From NCBI RefSeq assembly GCF_003443675.1, contig NZ_CP031963.1:5742501-5806500 (forward strand): a stretch of DNA of 64,000 bases, read 5' to 3'. Of this stretch, positions 9,293-17,233 are shown piece by piece. The notes below the pieces were generated by a model. It made no database searches. It was not told where the DNA came from and was given only the letters and a program-made list of their open reading frames with translations. This DNA comes from Aquimarina sp. BL5 (GTDB lineage Bacteria > Bacteroidota > Bacteroidia > Flavobacteriales > Flavobacteriaceae). A program made the translations under genes and the position numbers. The stretch's first letter is position 1. The number at the start of each line of letters is the position of its first letter.

Positions 9293-9407
9293 AGCGCAAA
9301 AATAAGAATAGAAACTATATACTTATTAAATATTCCATATATCTTATAAAAAGAATAAAAAAAATGAACCTAATTTATATTTCTACGTCTATATTATAAA
9401 GGTTACT

Positions 9408-9965
9408 ATGACCAACACTAATAAAACATTTGACTCTTTGTTGGTATTACAGTGCCAATCCGGAAATAAGAAAGCTGCAGCAATTCTTGTGAAACGATGG
9501 CATGAGAAATTATGTAAACAGGCATATTGGTATAGTAAGGATATAGAAGCCTCTAAAGATATCGCTCAAGATAGTTGGAGCACAATATTATTAAAAATTC
9601 ATAATCTAAAAGATCCTAATAGTTTCGGAAGTTGGGCATTGACTATAGTTACAAGAAAGTCTTATGATTGGCTCCGAAAAAATAAAAAGGAATTAGAGAA
9701 TATAGACTTTTATCATAAAAATGAAGTATCAATAAAATATGATGTATATGATAAAGATGATAATATAATGATATTATTAAAAAATGCTATAAAAACCTTG
9801 CCAAGTGATCAACAAATGGTGCTTCATCTTTTTTATCTCGAAAGCTATAGTGTGAAACAAATAGCTGAAATAGCTAACATTTCTGTAGGTACTGTAAAAT
9901 CTCGCTTGTTTACCGCCAGAGAAAAATTAAAACAAATTCTAAAAAGTAAAAATTATGAAAAATAA
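9408..9965 (+). CDS. ECF-type RNA polymerase sigma factor
   Basis: The 185 residues show sigma region 2 (SKDIEASKDIAQDSWSTI, with the conserved D-x-A-Q-D-x-W pattern) and region 4 as a helix-turn-helix (YSVKQIAEIANISVGTVKSR followed by LFTAREKLK). There are no regions 1 or 3, so it is an extracytoplasmic-function sigma. It overlaps the following small membrane protein gene, which is its probable partner or anti-sigma. The regulon is unknown. The 115-base upstream gap to rlmD is AT-rich with no clear TAnnTTTG box. Confidence 0.9.
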   Translation: MTNTNKTFDSLLVLQCQSGNKKAAAILVKRWHEKLCKQAYWYSKDIEASKDIAQDSWSTILLKIHNLKDPNSFGSWALTIVTRKSYDWLRKNKKELENIDFYHKNEVSIKYDVYDKDDNIMILLKNAIKTLPSDQQMVLHLFYLESYSVKQIAEIANISVGTVKSRLFTAREKLKQILKSKNYEK

Positions 9966-10341
9966 AATGGAAGATATCGATCAATTGATAAAAGAAACTT
10001 TAACTAATGAAGAGGCAAAGTTTTATGACGAACTAGATGAGCAAAATCTACTAGAGATGGTTGGAGGGCTTTTTAAAACGAGGAATAGTTGGGTTATTAT
10101 TATAATGTTTATTGTAAACTTTGTGGTATTTGGGCTTTTTATCTATTGTTTAATTCAGTTTTTAAATACAGATAATACGAATGAACTTATAAGGTGGAGT
10201 GTAGCAGGATTTTTCTGCGTTATGATAACGGCAATGCTTAAGTTGTATTCTTGGATGCAAATGGATAAAAATGCACTACTAAGAGAAATTAAAAGACTGG
10301 AGTTACAGATTTCATCTATTGCTTCGAAATATCAGGAATAA
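9955..10341 (+). CDS. DUF6768 membrane protein, putative sigma-factor partner
   Basis: The 128 residues (or 124 if the ATG at 9967 is used, which also fits the family start MEDIDQLIKETL) contain a cytoplasmic N-terminal part with the DELDEQNLLEMVGGLF motif and two membrane helices (about residues 47-72 and 83-102), then a charged tail. This family sits after ECF sigma genes in Bacteroidetes. Its role as an anti-sigma or a sensor is inferred from the 11-base overlap and position only; no ZAS zinc motif is present. Confidence 0.7.
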   Translation: MKNKMEDIDQLIKETLTNEEAKFYDELDEQNLLEMVGGLFKTRNSWVIIIMFIVNFVVFGLFIYCLIQFLNTDNTNELIRWSVAGFFCVMITAMLKLYSWMQMDKNALLREIKRLELQISSIASKYQE

Positions 10342-10457
10342 ATAAGAACTCTGGCTGTTTGGATTCTTAAATCGTAATAAAATAAACCTATTATTTTGAA
10401 TAATTAAAAATAGGATGCATTACAGACTCTAAAATTAAAAAATCAATAAAGATTTAG

Positions 10458-10465
10458 TAATTTTG
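10458..10465 (+). promoter_or_regulatory. Candidate -7 promoter element for rocD
   Basis: TAATTTTG matches TAnnTTTG about 105 bases before the rocD ATG. It implies a leader of about 100 bases. Confidence 0.45.
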
Positions 10466-10469
10466 CAAT

Positions 10470-10570
10470 TCTCTTAGGGATGATTTCTCTCCCACGCTGA
10501 ATTTTCGAGTCTTTTCGAAAGGATAAAGGTACAGAAGGAATGGTTATTTTATCAATTTAAATTATTAAAA
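10470..10570 (+). other. Structured 5' leader of rocD
   Basis: Between the predicted start of transcription and the ATG, two small hairpins can be drawn: GGGA (10477-10480) with TCCC (10490-10493), and TTTCGA (10503-10508) with TCGAAA (10515-10520). The segment is richer in G and C than the flanking spacers. It matches no riboswitch that I recognise. Confidence 0.3.
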
Positions 10571-11848
10571 ATGGCTGTTTTAGAAAAATTAACGTCTCAA
10601 CAAGCAATCGATTTAGAAAACAAGTATGGAGCTCATAACTATCACCCTTTACCGGTAGTTTTAAATAAAGGAGAAGGTGTATATGTTTGGGATGTAGAAG
10701 GAAAAAAGTATTATGATTTCTTAAGTGCATATTCTGCTGTTAATCAAGGGCACTGCCACCCAAAAATAGTAGGAGCAATGATGGAGCAGGCACAGACATT
10801 GACACTAACTTCTCGTGCATTTTACAATGATAAATTAGGGGAATACGAGAAATTTGCTTCAGAGTATTTTGGTTTCGATAAGTTGTTACCAATGAATACT
10901 GGTGCGGAGGCTGTAGAGACAGCATTAAAGATATGTAGAAAATGGGCCTATGAAAAGAAAGGTATTGCTGAGAATGAAGCACAGATTATAGTATGTGAGA
11001 ATAACTTTCACGGAAGAACTACTACAATAATTTCTTTTTCTAATGACCCTGTAGCTCGTAAGAATTTTGGGCCATATACAGCAGGATTTATAAAAATCGA
11101 GTATGATAATCTTAAGGCATTAGAAGAAGCGTTAGAAAATAATAAAAATGTAGCTGGATTTTTAGTTGAGCCTATACAAGGAGAAGCTGGTGTCTATGTT
11201 CCTTCCGAAGATTATTTGTCTAAAGCAAAAGCATTATGCGAGAAACACAATGTGTTGTTTATAGCAGACGAAGTTCAGACAGGAATAGCAAGGACAGGTA
11301 GATTGTTAGCTACTTGTGGTAATTGTTCTTGTAGTGATAAAAACTGTTCTGGAACACCTAATGTAAAGCCTGATGTATTGATTCTTGGTAAAGCATTGAG
11401 TGGTGGAGCTTATCCTGTTTCTGGAGTATTAGCGAATGATGATATTATGGAAGTGATTAAGCCTGGTAACCACGGAAGTACTTTTGGAGGGAATCCTGTA
11501 GCGGCAGCAGTCGCAGTTGCAGCACTAGAAGTTGTAAGAGATGAAAAACTTGCAGAAAATGCATATCAGTTAGGAGAGTTATTTAGGTCAGAATTGAATG
11601 AATATATCAAAACATCCAATATTGTCAATCTTGTTCGTGGTAAAGGATTGCTAAATGCTATTGTGATAAATGATGATGAAGAAAGTGAAACCGCATGGAA
11701 TATTTGTGTTGCTTTAAAAGAAAATGGATTATTAGCAAAACCAACTCATGGGAACATCATACGTTTTGCTCCACCATTAGTAATGACTAAAGAACAGTTG
11801 CTAGAATGTGTTGAAATTATTGTTAAGACACTTAGAGCATTTGAATAA
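10571..11848 (+). CDS. rocD: Ornithine-oxo-acid transaminase
   Basis: The 425 residues follow the class III PLP aminotransferase fold: the N-terminal [14 protein letters not shown] substrate region typical of ornithine aminotransferase, [13 protein letters not shown], the PLP Asp in [14 protein letters not shown], and the PLP Lys in [14 protein letters not shown] (Lys about residue 274). It converts ornithine and 2-oxoglutarate to glutamate semialdehyde and glutamate, linking arginine breakdown to proline. A Cys-rich insert ([11 protein letters not shown]) follows the IARTG motif. Bacteroidetes homologues carry a similar insert, so it is probably a lineage feature that might bind metal. The gene is monocistronic, with a terminator 30 bases downstream. 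Confidence 0.93.
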   Translation: MAVLEKLTSQQAIDLENKYGAHNYHPLPVVLNKGEGVYVWDVEGKKYYDFLSAYSAVNQGHCHPKIVGAMMEQAQTLTLTSRAFYNDKLGEYEKFASEYFGFDKLLPMNTGAEAVETALKICRKWAYEKKGIAENEAQIIVCENNFHGRTTTIISFSNDPVARKNFGPYTAGFIKIEYDNLKALEEALENNKNVAGFLVEPIQGEAGVYVPSEDYLSKAKALCEKHNVLFIADEVQTGIARTGRLLATCGNCSCSDKNCSGTPNVKPDVLILGKALSGGAYPVSGVLANDDIMEVIKPGNHGSTFGGNPVAAAVAVAALEVVRDEKLAENAYQLGELFRSELNEYIKTSNIVNLVRGKGLLNAIVINDDEESETAWNICVALKENGLLAKPTHGNIIRFAPPLVMTKEQLLECVEIIVKTLRAFE

Positions 11849-11878
11849 ATAAGACGATTTAAAACTATGTTTTATATT

Positions 11879-11904
11879 AAAAGCACCCAATAAAGGGTGC
11901 TTTT
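11879..11904 (+). terminator. Rho-independent terminator of rocD
   Basis: AAAAGCACCC and GGGTGCTTTT form a 10-bp stem with a 6-base loop, followed by a short T-rich run. Confidence 0.8.
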
Positions 11905-12003
11905 GTTATTATTTCGGTTATAAGAATTAATACAGATATTATAATAACTCCCAATTATTAGCAATATAAAAGACAATTGTCAATAAATATGAGTTTCAAA
12001 ATT

Positions 12004-12312
12004 CTATTGATTTAATATCTCACCCCACGGCATCATTGCGCCAACAAAAACTAGGTATCCAATGATGAATAATAAATATAACGAACTAAGAGAGAGACCA
12101 ACTATTGCACAAATTCTTCCAGCTTTTAGGTTTTCATATCCATAATAGAGTTCCGGATTTTCATTGTAAAGTTTGATTGATTGTTTCGAAATTACTAAGG
12201 CTACTATTCCAAATATTAATCCAATAATTCCGTAACAAAAGCAAGTAACTATTGAAACAATTCCAAAGATCAGAACAAGAGTAGCGTTAGGTAATTGTTG
12301 TTTGTTTTCCAT
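12004..12312 (-). CDS. CCC-motif-type small membrane protein (variant)
   Basis: The 102 residues start with a short polar tail (MENKQQLPNATLVLIFGI), followed by two hydrophobic hairpins and the central motif ISKQSIKLYNENPELYYGYENLKAGR. It is a paralogue of the protein encoded at 12693-13010 (shared LPNATL, YNENPELY/YTENPELY, NLKAGRICAI/NVKTGKILAI). The family's CCC triplet reads CFC here. Function is unknown; members are small inner-membrane proteins of Bacteroidetes. Its start abuts the stop of the DUF2752 gene (0-base gap), so the pair is co-expressed. Confidence 0.75.
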   Translation of the reverse strand: MENKQQLPNATLVLIFGIVSIVTCFCYGIIGLIFGIVALVISKQSIKLYNENPELYYGYENLKAGRICAIVGLSLSSLYLLFIIGYLVFVGAMMPWGEILNQ

Positions 12313-12621
12313 TTATGTATATGATAATTGTTTGATAAAATAATTGACAACAATAAGGATTATATTCAAGAAATAAAAGTATTTAAGGATACTTGCACCA
12401 TTTTTAAAACTAAAGTAAATGTGGCTAATTAAATAACAAATCATAATTAGCATAGGGATTAAGGCAGGATACATCATAATAGAATGCAGGAATTCTCCTT
12501 TTATCAAAAGAATAAAGCTTCTTTGAAGCCCGCAACCTAAACATTCAATTCCTATGAACTCTTTAGAAGGGCAGAACAGGAGATTGTCCTCAAGAAAAGT
12601 TATTATTTCATTCATTATCAC
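12313..12621 (-). CDS. DUF2752 small membrane protein
   Basis: About 102 residues; the ATG at 12615 (MNEIITFLED) is an equally good start. The DUF2752 signature is clear: a Cys-containing loop CPSKEFIGIECLGCGLQRSF, in which the GCGxxR element is invariant in the family, then two or three membrane helices. Function is unknown. It is paired head-to-tail with the CCC-type gene and preceded by a terminator that separates it from the next cluster. Confidence 0.8.
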   Translation of the reverse strand: MIMNEIITFLEDNLLFCPSKEFIGIECLGCGLQRSFILLIKGEFLHSIMMYPALIPMLIMICYLISHIYFSFKNGASILKYFYFLNIILIVVNYFIKQLSYT

Positions 12622-12636
12622 TGTATCCTAAAAATT

Positions 12637-12667
12637 AAAACTGCCTTGATTATATCAAGGCAGTTTT
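12637..12667 (-). terminator. Terminator separating two small-membrane-protein operons
   Basis: A 14-bp perfect stem (AAAACTGCCTTGAT with ATCAAGGCAGTTTT) and a 3-base loop. On the minus strand it is followed by T-rich sequence, ending the transcription unit that comes from 14363. Confidence 0.75.
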
Positions 12668-12692
12668 AAGTATATTAATAATTTTGGTTTTA

Positions 12693-13010
12693 TTAATATT
12701 GTCCCATTTGTTCTCTAACCATTTCCATATAACCATCATAACCTATGGTTGTGAAAATAATTATTAGAGATATCACATAAAGAGCACTTATAATCAATCC
12801 AATAATAGCTAATATTTTTCCAGTTTTTACATTATTATATCCTTCATATAGTTCTGGGTTTTCTGTATACATTGCAGTAGCTTTTTTGGCAAGAACCAAT
12901 GCTACGACCCCAAAAATAACACCAAGAATTCCATAACAGCAGCATCCTACAATTGATAAAATACCAAATACTAAAATAAGAGTAGCGTTAGGTAAGGTTT
13001 GTTTTTCCAT
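12693..13010 (-). CDS. CCC-motif membrane protein
   Basis: The 105 residues show the canonical pattern: short polar start MEKQTLPNATLILVFGI, the Cys triplet in IVGCCCYGILGVIFG, the central KKATAMYTENPELYEGYNN motif, a second hydrophobic hairpin and a polar tail. It is an inner-membrane protein of unknown function. Immediately upstream lies a decayed DUF2752 copy, so the ancestral order was DUF2752 followed by CCC, as in the neighbouring intact pair. Confidence 0.8.
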   Translation of the reverse strand: MEKQTLPNATLILVFGILSIVGCCCYGILGVIFGVVALVLAKKATAMYTENPELYEGYNNVKTGKILAIIGLIISALYVISLIIIFTTIGYDGYMEMVREQMGQY

Positions 13011-13021
13011 AAAAAAGTTGA

Positions 13022-13171
13022 TTAGTTAAAATGAATTTCATTTTGATTAGATAGCTTACAACTATTGTAAGCGTAGATATAATAGCTAAGATCACTATAA
13101 TGAGTGATTCGTGTTTAAATTTAATAAAAAAAAATAAATCCTAAGAAAAAAGAGGAGTAAGTAAGGGATAA
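13022..13171 (-). pseudogene. Decayed DUF2752 copy (C-terminal part only)
   Basis: This stretch is a close but imperfect copy of the last ~150 bases of the intact DUF2752 gene at 14073-14363: the same order of segments is seen (TTTCATTTTGATTAGATAGC, the TGTAAGC block, GTGATTCGTGTTTAAATT/GTGAATCGTGTTTAAATT, AAATCCTAAGAAAAAA). One A is missing in the run just inside the stop (four instead of five), giving a frameshift, and the N-terminal half with the GCGxxR motif is absent. Similarity stops near 13171, where a transposase relic begins. The copy must come from tandem duplication within this cluster. Confidence 0.75.
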
Positions 13172-13172
13172 A

Positions 13173-13387
13173 AAGGAACGCATTGGTGAGCTGGAAATAG
13201 ATCTTGTGATTGTCGTTACCTATAAATAAGCTAAAGTCATAGAATATGACACTATCGAATTACCAGAAAGATGAGAAACTTTTAAAGACCATTATAAGTG
13301 ATAACAGAAAAGAATATGCAAACTATAAATAGATTACACTAGCGTTTGCTATTGACTATTTCTTTGCAAAAACAAGTATTACGTTAT
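13173..13387 (+). mobile_element. Relic of an IS30-family transposase
   Basis: On the + strand, codons from 13176 read ERIGELEIDLVI, matching the first-Asp region of IS30 transposases (usually RIGxWExDxVIG). In another frame, codons leading to 13297-13305 read LLKTIISDNRKEYANYK, followed after an in-frame stop by ITLAFAIDYFFAK (ending about 13371). This matches the second catalytic Asp region (SDNGKEFAxHxxIA) and the DYFFAKPY segment. There are frameshifts and stops, and no ends or terminal repeats remain. It is clearly dead and sits exactly at the break of the DUF2752 pseudogene. Confidence 0.7.
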
Positions 13388-13783
13388 CTATGGCGCTAGA
13401 CAAGAAAATGGCTCGTGAGGAATATTCCTTAAAATCCAAAATGCAACAACGATTATTCCTATGATAATAGGAGTTTTGGTATGATAAAGATAATTAAAGT
13501 AATTTTTTTTAGAATAATGATTTATTCCTTTGATAACAAGGTTATATACAATAGTCAATATCCCTAGTATATATAAAGCATTATGATTAAGTGTTTGAAT
13601 TATATTGAAATGTAGTAACTGGTGTAATGCTCTTTGACTTCCACATCCTGGACAATGTAGCCCAGTAAGGCTAAAAAAAGGACATTTAGGAAAAGGAAAA
13701 AGTTTTCCTTCTGGATTATAAAAATAATATAGGGATATTAATGATATACAAAATATCCCTATAATTAGATGTTTTACTTTCAT
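13388..13783 (-). CDS. DUF2752 membrane protein (longer form)
   Basis: The 131 residues start with a hydrophobic helix, then show the DUF2752 loop CPFFSLTGLHCPGCGSQRAL with the GCGxxR element, two more membrane helices and the tail WILRNIPHEPFSCLAP seen in the longer DUF2752 group. It abuts the CD225-like gene (0-base gap). The natural-looking C-terminus shows that the transposase relic next to it did not truncate this gene. Function is unknown. Confidence 0.8.
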   Translation of the reverse strand: MKVKHLIIGIFCISLISLYYFYNPEGKLFPFPKCPFFSLTGLHCPGCGSQRALHQLLHFNIIQTLNHNALYILGILTIVYNLVIKGINHYSKKNYFNYLYHTKTPIIIGIIVVAFWILRNIPHEPFSCLAP

Positions 13784-14062
13784 TTAATATGAACCACCTC
13801 CTAAAATAGCTAGGCCTCCCATAGCAAACACAAATATTAAATAAAGGACAGTTGCTACTATTCCTATGATAAATCCAATTTTTGTCCATTTTTTGGCATC
13901 AGCAGAAGCTTTATTTGCTTCTTCAAAATTGCCCTGATCATAAGCAGAATTTACTTTAGAGGCGTTGATAATGCCAACAATCCCTAAAGGTAAACAACAG
14001 AATATTGTTACTAAAATAGATTCAACAAGATAGTTTTTAGGTCTCGGTTGATTAGTTTCCAT
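13784..14062 (-). CDS. CD225/dispanin-like small membrane protein
   Basis: The 92 residues have the dispanin (CD225) pattern: a proline-containing polar start, NYLVESILVTIFCCLPLGIVG, the middle INASKVNSAYDQGNFEEAN with an A-x-x-S-A-x-x-A-K-K-W element, and a second hydrophobic segment ending in Gly-rich residues. Eukaryotic relatives are the interferon-induced IFITM proteins that stiffen membranes; the bacterial role is unknown. It is encoded between two DUF2752 genes with gaps of 0 and 10 bases. Confidence 0.82.
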   Translation of the reverse strand: METNQPRPKNYLVESILVTIFCCLPLGIVGIINASKVNSAYDQGNFEEANKASADAKKWTKIGFIIGIVATVLYLIFVFAMGGLAILGGGSY

Positions 14063-14072
14063 AAAAAATTGA

Positions 14073-14363
14073 TTAGTTAAAAATGAATTTCATTTTGATT
14101 AGATAGCTCACAACCATTGTAAGCACAGATATAATAGTTAAAATCACTTTAATAAGTGAATCGTGTTTAAATTTAATAAAAAAATTAAATCCTAAGAAAA
14201 AAAGAAGAGTTAGTAAAGGATATATTGCCGGATACATTTGGAAAGCAGCAACAAATTCTCCTCTAAATAACAGAGCTAACGACCGTTGTAAGCCACATCC
14301 TAAACAATCCACACCAAAAAGTTTTTTGTTTAGACAAGGAAACATATACTTTTCCAAAGACAT
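14073..14363 (-). CDS. DUF2752 small membrane protein
   Basis: The 96 residues have the loop MFPCLNKKLFGVDCLGCGLQ followed by Arg (GCGxxR), then three hydrophobic segments. It is the first gene of the 14363-to-12693 minus-strand unit and the intact sister of the decayed copy at 13022-13171. Function is unknown. Confidence 0.8.
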   Translation of the reverse strand: MSLEKYMFPCLNKKLFGVDCLGCGLQRSLALLFRGEFVAAFQMYPAIYPLLTLLFFLGFNFFIKFKHDSLIKVILTIISVLTMVVSYLIKMKFIFN

Positions 14364-14441
14364 TTTTTCTTAATTATGTGGCACAATATACACAATTTGA
14401 GTATTCAAGAAATTAATGTGTAGAAAAAATCTAATATTTGA

Positions 14442-14449
14442 TACTTTTG
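14442..14449 (+). promoter_or_regulatory. Candidate -7 element directly before the ATG at 14454
   Basis: TACTTTTG matches TAnnTTTG and ends 4 bases before the ATG, predicting a leaderless transcript. No -33 element is recognised. Confidence 0.4.
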
Positions 14450-14453
14450 CACA

Positions 14454-14675
14454 ATGGATAAAATTAAATTGAAAAAGATCTGTAGTCTCCTTTTGATAAC
14501 CGTAGGTGCTATTCTTTTAATTATTGAGATAGCATCATCCAAAAAGAACTATTATCTGCAGAGTGCTGGAATCGTATGCCTGATGTCCGGAATATTTATA
14601 ATAAATACAAGTGTATCATCGAGATCAACAAATAATAATGTAGAGTATCTTAAAAATAACGAAGAAGAGGAGTAG
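14454..14675 (+). CDS. Small two-helix membrane protein
   Basis: The 73 residues contain two hydrophobic segments (ICSLLLITVGAILLIIEI and AGIVCLMSGIFIINT) with a basic N-terminus and an acidic C-terminal EEEE tail. I do not recognise the family. It lies 5 bases before the Smr-domain gene and is probably co-transcribed with it. The position fits a real gene, although it is short. Confidence 0.65.
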   Translation: MDKIKLKKICSLLLITVGAILLIIEIASSKKNYYLQSAGIVCLMSGIFIINTSVSSRSTNNNVEYLKNNEEEE

Positions 14676-14680
14676 AAAGT

Positions 14681-15235
14681 ATGATTAAGATAGGAGATAT
14701 AGTTTCGGTATTAGACGAGCCCATTACCGGTAAAGTAATTTCGTTAAATGGTAACGAGATAACCATTACATCCGATGATGGTTTTGATATGGTTTTTATG
14801 GCTAATGAATTAGTGAAAGAGCAATCTGACAATTTAATTGTTCCTTCTTATGAAGAAATAGAGAAAAACCTACAAGAAAAAGAGGTTTTTAAAAAGAAAC
14901 CTAAAAGACCGCTAATAAAACCCAAAGAAAGGAATATACCTCCGATGGAAGTAGACCTTCATATACATAAGTTAGTCAAATCTACAAAAGGAATGGCTAA
15001 TCACGAAATGGTTACTTTGCAACTAGATACCGCAAAAAGACAATTAGATTTTGCAATCAGTAAACGTATTCCGAGGGTAGTTTTTATACATGGTGTTGGG
15101 CAAGGAGTTCTAAAGGAGGAGTTAAAGTATTTGTTTGGCCGATATGATAATATTAGTATATCAGATGCAGATTATAAAAAATATGGGCTTGGCGCTATGG
15201 AAATATATATATTGCAAAACCCTAAAAACAGATAG
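14681..15235 (+). CDS. Smr-domain protein (MutS2 C-terminal-like nuclease domain)
   Basis: The 184 residues have an N-terminal beta-rich part of about 90 residues (IGDIVSVLDEPITGKVISL, DUF2027-like) and a C-terminal Smr domain: MEVDLHIHKLVKS (the D-L-H motif), a helix ending in AISKRIPRVVFIHGVGQGVL (the H-G-x-G motif), and the GLGAMEIYI end. Smr domains of MutS2 and relatives nick or cleave nucleic acids, and newer work ties them to ribosome rescue; which applies here cannot be said. This small stand-alone form is typical of Bacteroidetes. Confidence 0.82.
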   Translation: MIKIGDIVSVLDEPITGKVISLNGNEITITSDDGFDMVFMANELVKEQSDNLIVPSYEEIEKNLQEKEVFKKKPKRPLIKPKERNIPPMEVDLHIHKLVKSTKGMANHEMVTLQLDTAKRQLDFAISKRIPRVVFIHGVGQGVLKEELKYLFGRYDNISISDADYKKYGLGAMEIYILQNPKNR

Positions 15236-15787
15236 CTAGTTCGGGATTGATATATTATCAGATCCTAGTTCTAATATTTCCTTTCTTATTGCAATACCAC
15301 CTCCTTCTAATGTTACATCTCTTAAGATAACAGTTCTGGAATAACTGGTTTGAGTAGGATCCGGTTGATCCTCGGCAGCTTCATAACTAATATCCGCAGT
15401 TCCATTAGTACTTATTAATTCTAAGGTTACATTAACACCACTAACTGGAATGCTATTACAAAAATATTCATCTCCATTAATGGCGGTATCAAATTCTCTA
15501 TAGATAAATTGATTATTAGTAGCATTTAAAGTAATTAGAGTAGGTTCGTCTATAGATATGTCAGAAACGTTTTCTGGATTAATTTCAAAACTCGTATCCG
15601 TGAAATTTAAAGATAAAGATCTATTTATGCCTTGATCAATTACGAAAAATACAAAAGTATTGTCATTCTCATTAGAGCAATTTTCTAGATCTCCGTTCAA
15701 GTCGTCAACAGAAAATTCTATAATATCACCTTCACTACAACTTATTATTAGGAGTGCAAAAAATAAAAAATATAGTTTATTCATCAT
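15236..15787 (-). CDS. Lipoprotein paralogous to its upstream neighbour
   Basis: About 184 residues if started at the ATG at 15787 (MMNKLYF), which removes an overlap with the upstream gene; an ATG at 15802 is also in frame. It has a lipoprotein signal (ALLIISC). The mature part shares a domain with the 377-residue neighbour: NxFVFFxI, a YREFDTAINGDEYFCNSIP segment (versus YRKFNTAITSDYYCNNIP), VTLELISTNGTADI (versus VTEELLSVSGIATI) and a C-terminal RTVILRDVTLEGGG strand. No family name is recognised. It is likely a surface lipoprotein; function is unknown. Confidence 0.7.
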   Translation of the reverse strand: MMNKLYFLFFALLIISCSEGDIIEFSVDDLNGDLENCSNENDNTFVFFVIDQGINRSLSLNFTDTSFEINPENVSDISIDEPTLITLNATNNQFIYREFDTAINGDEYFCNSIPVSGVNVTLELISTNGTADISYEAAEDQPDPTQTSYSRTVILRDVTLEGGGIAIRKEILELGSDNISIPN

Positions 15788-15791
15788 TGTA

Positions 15792-16925
15792 CTAGTCTTC
15801 ATTTTTGGGAGTGGTTATGGAGATAGTTTGATCTCTAAAACCAAAGGAAAAATCATCATTTGTAAATTGGTCATTAACTTCATTTAAAATGAGATCACTA
15901 ATTGCTAATGTAGTTCTAAAAATAGTAATTACTGTATTATCTAGGATGGATGGGTTGTCAGCATTAGCATTTGCAATACCGTCAGAAAGGTCCGAATCTA
16001 AATAATTAGGAACTCCATCCATATCGTCGTCATCGTCTAAAGGGTTTCCATTATTATTAGTATCTTCTTCCTTGGTCGGTATTCCATCATCATCATCATC
16101 ATTATCTAAAAAGTTTGCAATACCATCATTATCAGAATCATCATCTCTTGGATTTCCATTACCATCAATATCCTCATCTCTAGTTAATATTCCATCACCA
16201 TCATCATCGGGATCCTTGTAGTTAGGAATGTCATCTCCATCAGTATCTAGAAAGGTGTCATCATTAGGATCGTCATTAGGCAACTCTACACTTGTTAATA
16301 CGTTGTCATTATCATCATCTTGATCTCTAAAATCTGGAATTTGATCATCATCAGAATTATATCCTTCTTCAATTCCTAAAGGATTATCTGCAGTTTGATT
16401 TGTGTTTCTAATGGAGTTATCATTCATAGCATCGTCCAGATAATTCGGAACCCCATCGCCATCAGGATCCGCTTCTGGATCAATTTCGTTCGGTGCTTCT
16501 AATGTTGATTCCACACCATCATTATCATCTTCACTTATTATTTGGTTGTTTATTGTAGCTATCCCGCTTACACTTAAAAGTTCTTCAGTAACAGTAATAT
16601 TACTATCAGGGATATTATTGCAGTAATAATCTGAGGTAATAGCGGTATTAAATTTTCTGTAAATTAAACCATTATCTAGGTTTTCTAGATCGATAATAAT
16701 TGGATTTTCTGTTACAGTAGTTGCTGAATAGGTTGCATCAATAAAATTATAAGATATGGCTTCGTTAACGGATGTGTTTATTTTGAAGAAAACAAATTCA
16801 TTAGGTTTAGCTCCCTGACATAACTGAAGGTCTACGTCTTCAAACTCAAAACTAGTAACAATAATATCACCATCATCACATGATGTTAAACCCAAAAAAA
16901 TAAAAATATATAAAAGCTTTTTCAC
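15792..16925 (-). CDS. Lipoprotein with thrombospondin type 3-like Ca-binding repeats inserted in a paralogous domain
   Basis: The 377 residues start with a lipoprotein signal (FLGLTSC). Residues 25-125 match the downstream paralogue. From about 130 to 310 there is an acidic array of thrombospondin type 3-like repeats: DPDGDGVPNYLDD, SDDDQIPDFRDQDDDND, DTDGDDIPNYKDPDDDGDG, DSDNDGIANFLDNDDDDDG, DMDGVPNYLDSD. The end (FRTTLAISDLILNE...FSFGFRDQTISI) matches the end of the paralogue. The Asp-rich repeats should bind calcium and stiffen the protein at the cell surface. The array thus interrupts a domain that is continuous in the neighbour. Confidence 0.75.
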   Translation of the reverse strand: MKKLLYIFIFLGLTSCDDGDIIVTSFEFEDVDLQLCQGAKPNEFVFFKINTSVNEAISYNFIDATYSATTVTENPIIIDLENLDNGLIYRKFNTAITSDYYCNNIPDSNITVTEELLSVSGIATINNQIISEDDNDGVESTLEAPNEIDPEADPDGDGVPNYLDDAMNDNSIRNTNQTADNPLGIEEGYNSDDDQIPDFRDQDDDNDNVLTSVELPNDDPNDDTFLDTDGDDIPNYKDPDDDGDGILTRDEDIDGNGNPRDDDSDNDGIANFLDNDDDDDGIPTKEEDTNNNGNPLDDDDDMDGVPNYLDSDLSDGIANANADNPSILDNTVITIFRTTLAISDLILNEVNDQFTNDDFSFGFRDQTISITTPKNED

Positions 16926-17233
16926 TTTCTATGTTTTGAAAATTAGTAACAATTCGAAGTTTCGTAATAAGAAACTATCTTGTAATTTTATAACACATCA
17001 AAATAGTTTACATATGATAAAGACGAATGAAATTTACACATGTTTATTTTTGGTATGTTTTTCTGAATGTTTTGACAAAAATAATGGAATTGAAAGATTA
17101 TAACGTGTAGCAAGGAAAATAATTTTATTTGAATTAGATTTGCGGTTAGAAAATAAGGATATGATAAAATGCGTTGTTTATTACTGCATAAATTGTATTT
17201 TTTTATTGGTTAACAACTAATTTTTTGGATTTA
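16926..17233. other. Intergenic region with a candidate promoter for the desulfurase gene
   Basis: No gene is seen here. TAGATTTG at 17135-17142 fits the -7 consensus TAnnTTTG, giving a leader of about 85 bases for the gene starting at 17234. No clear -33 box, hairpin or repeat is found. Confidence 0.35.

Noticed and set aside
15950..16510. Asp-rich repeats read as low-complexity or a nucleotide tandem repeat
   Set aside because: The units are irregular at nucleotide level and follow the thrombospondin type 3-like D-x-D-x-D-G pattern, so they are protein repeats.
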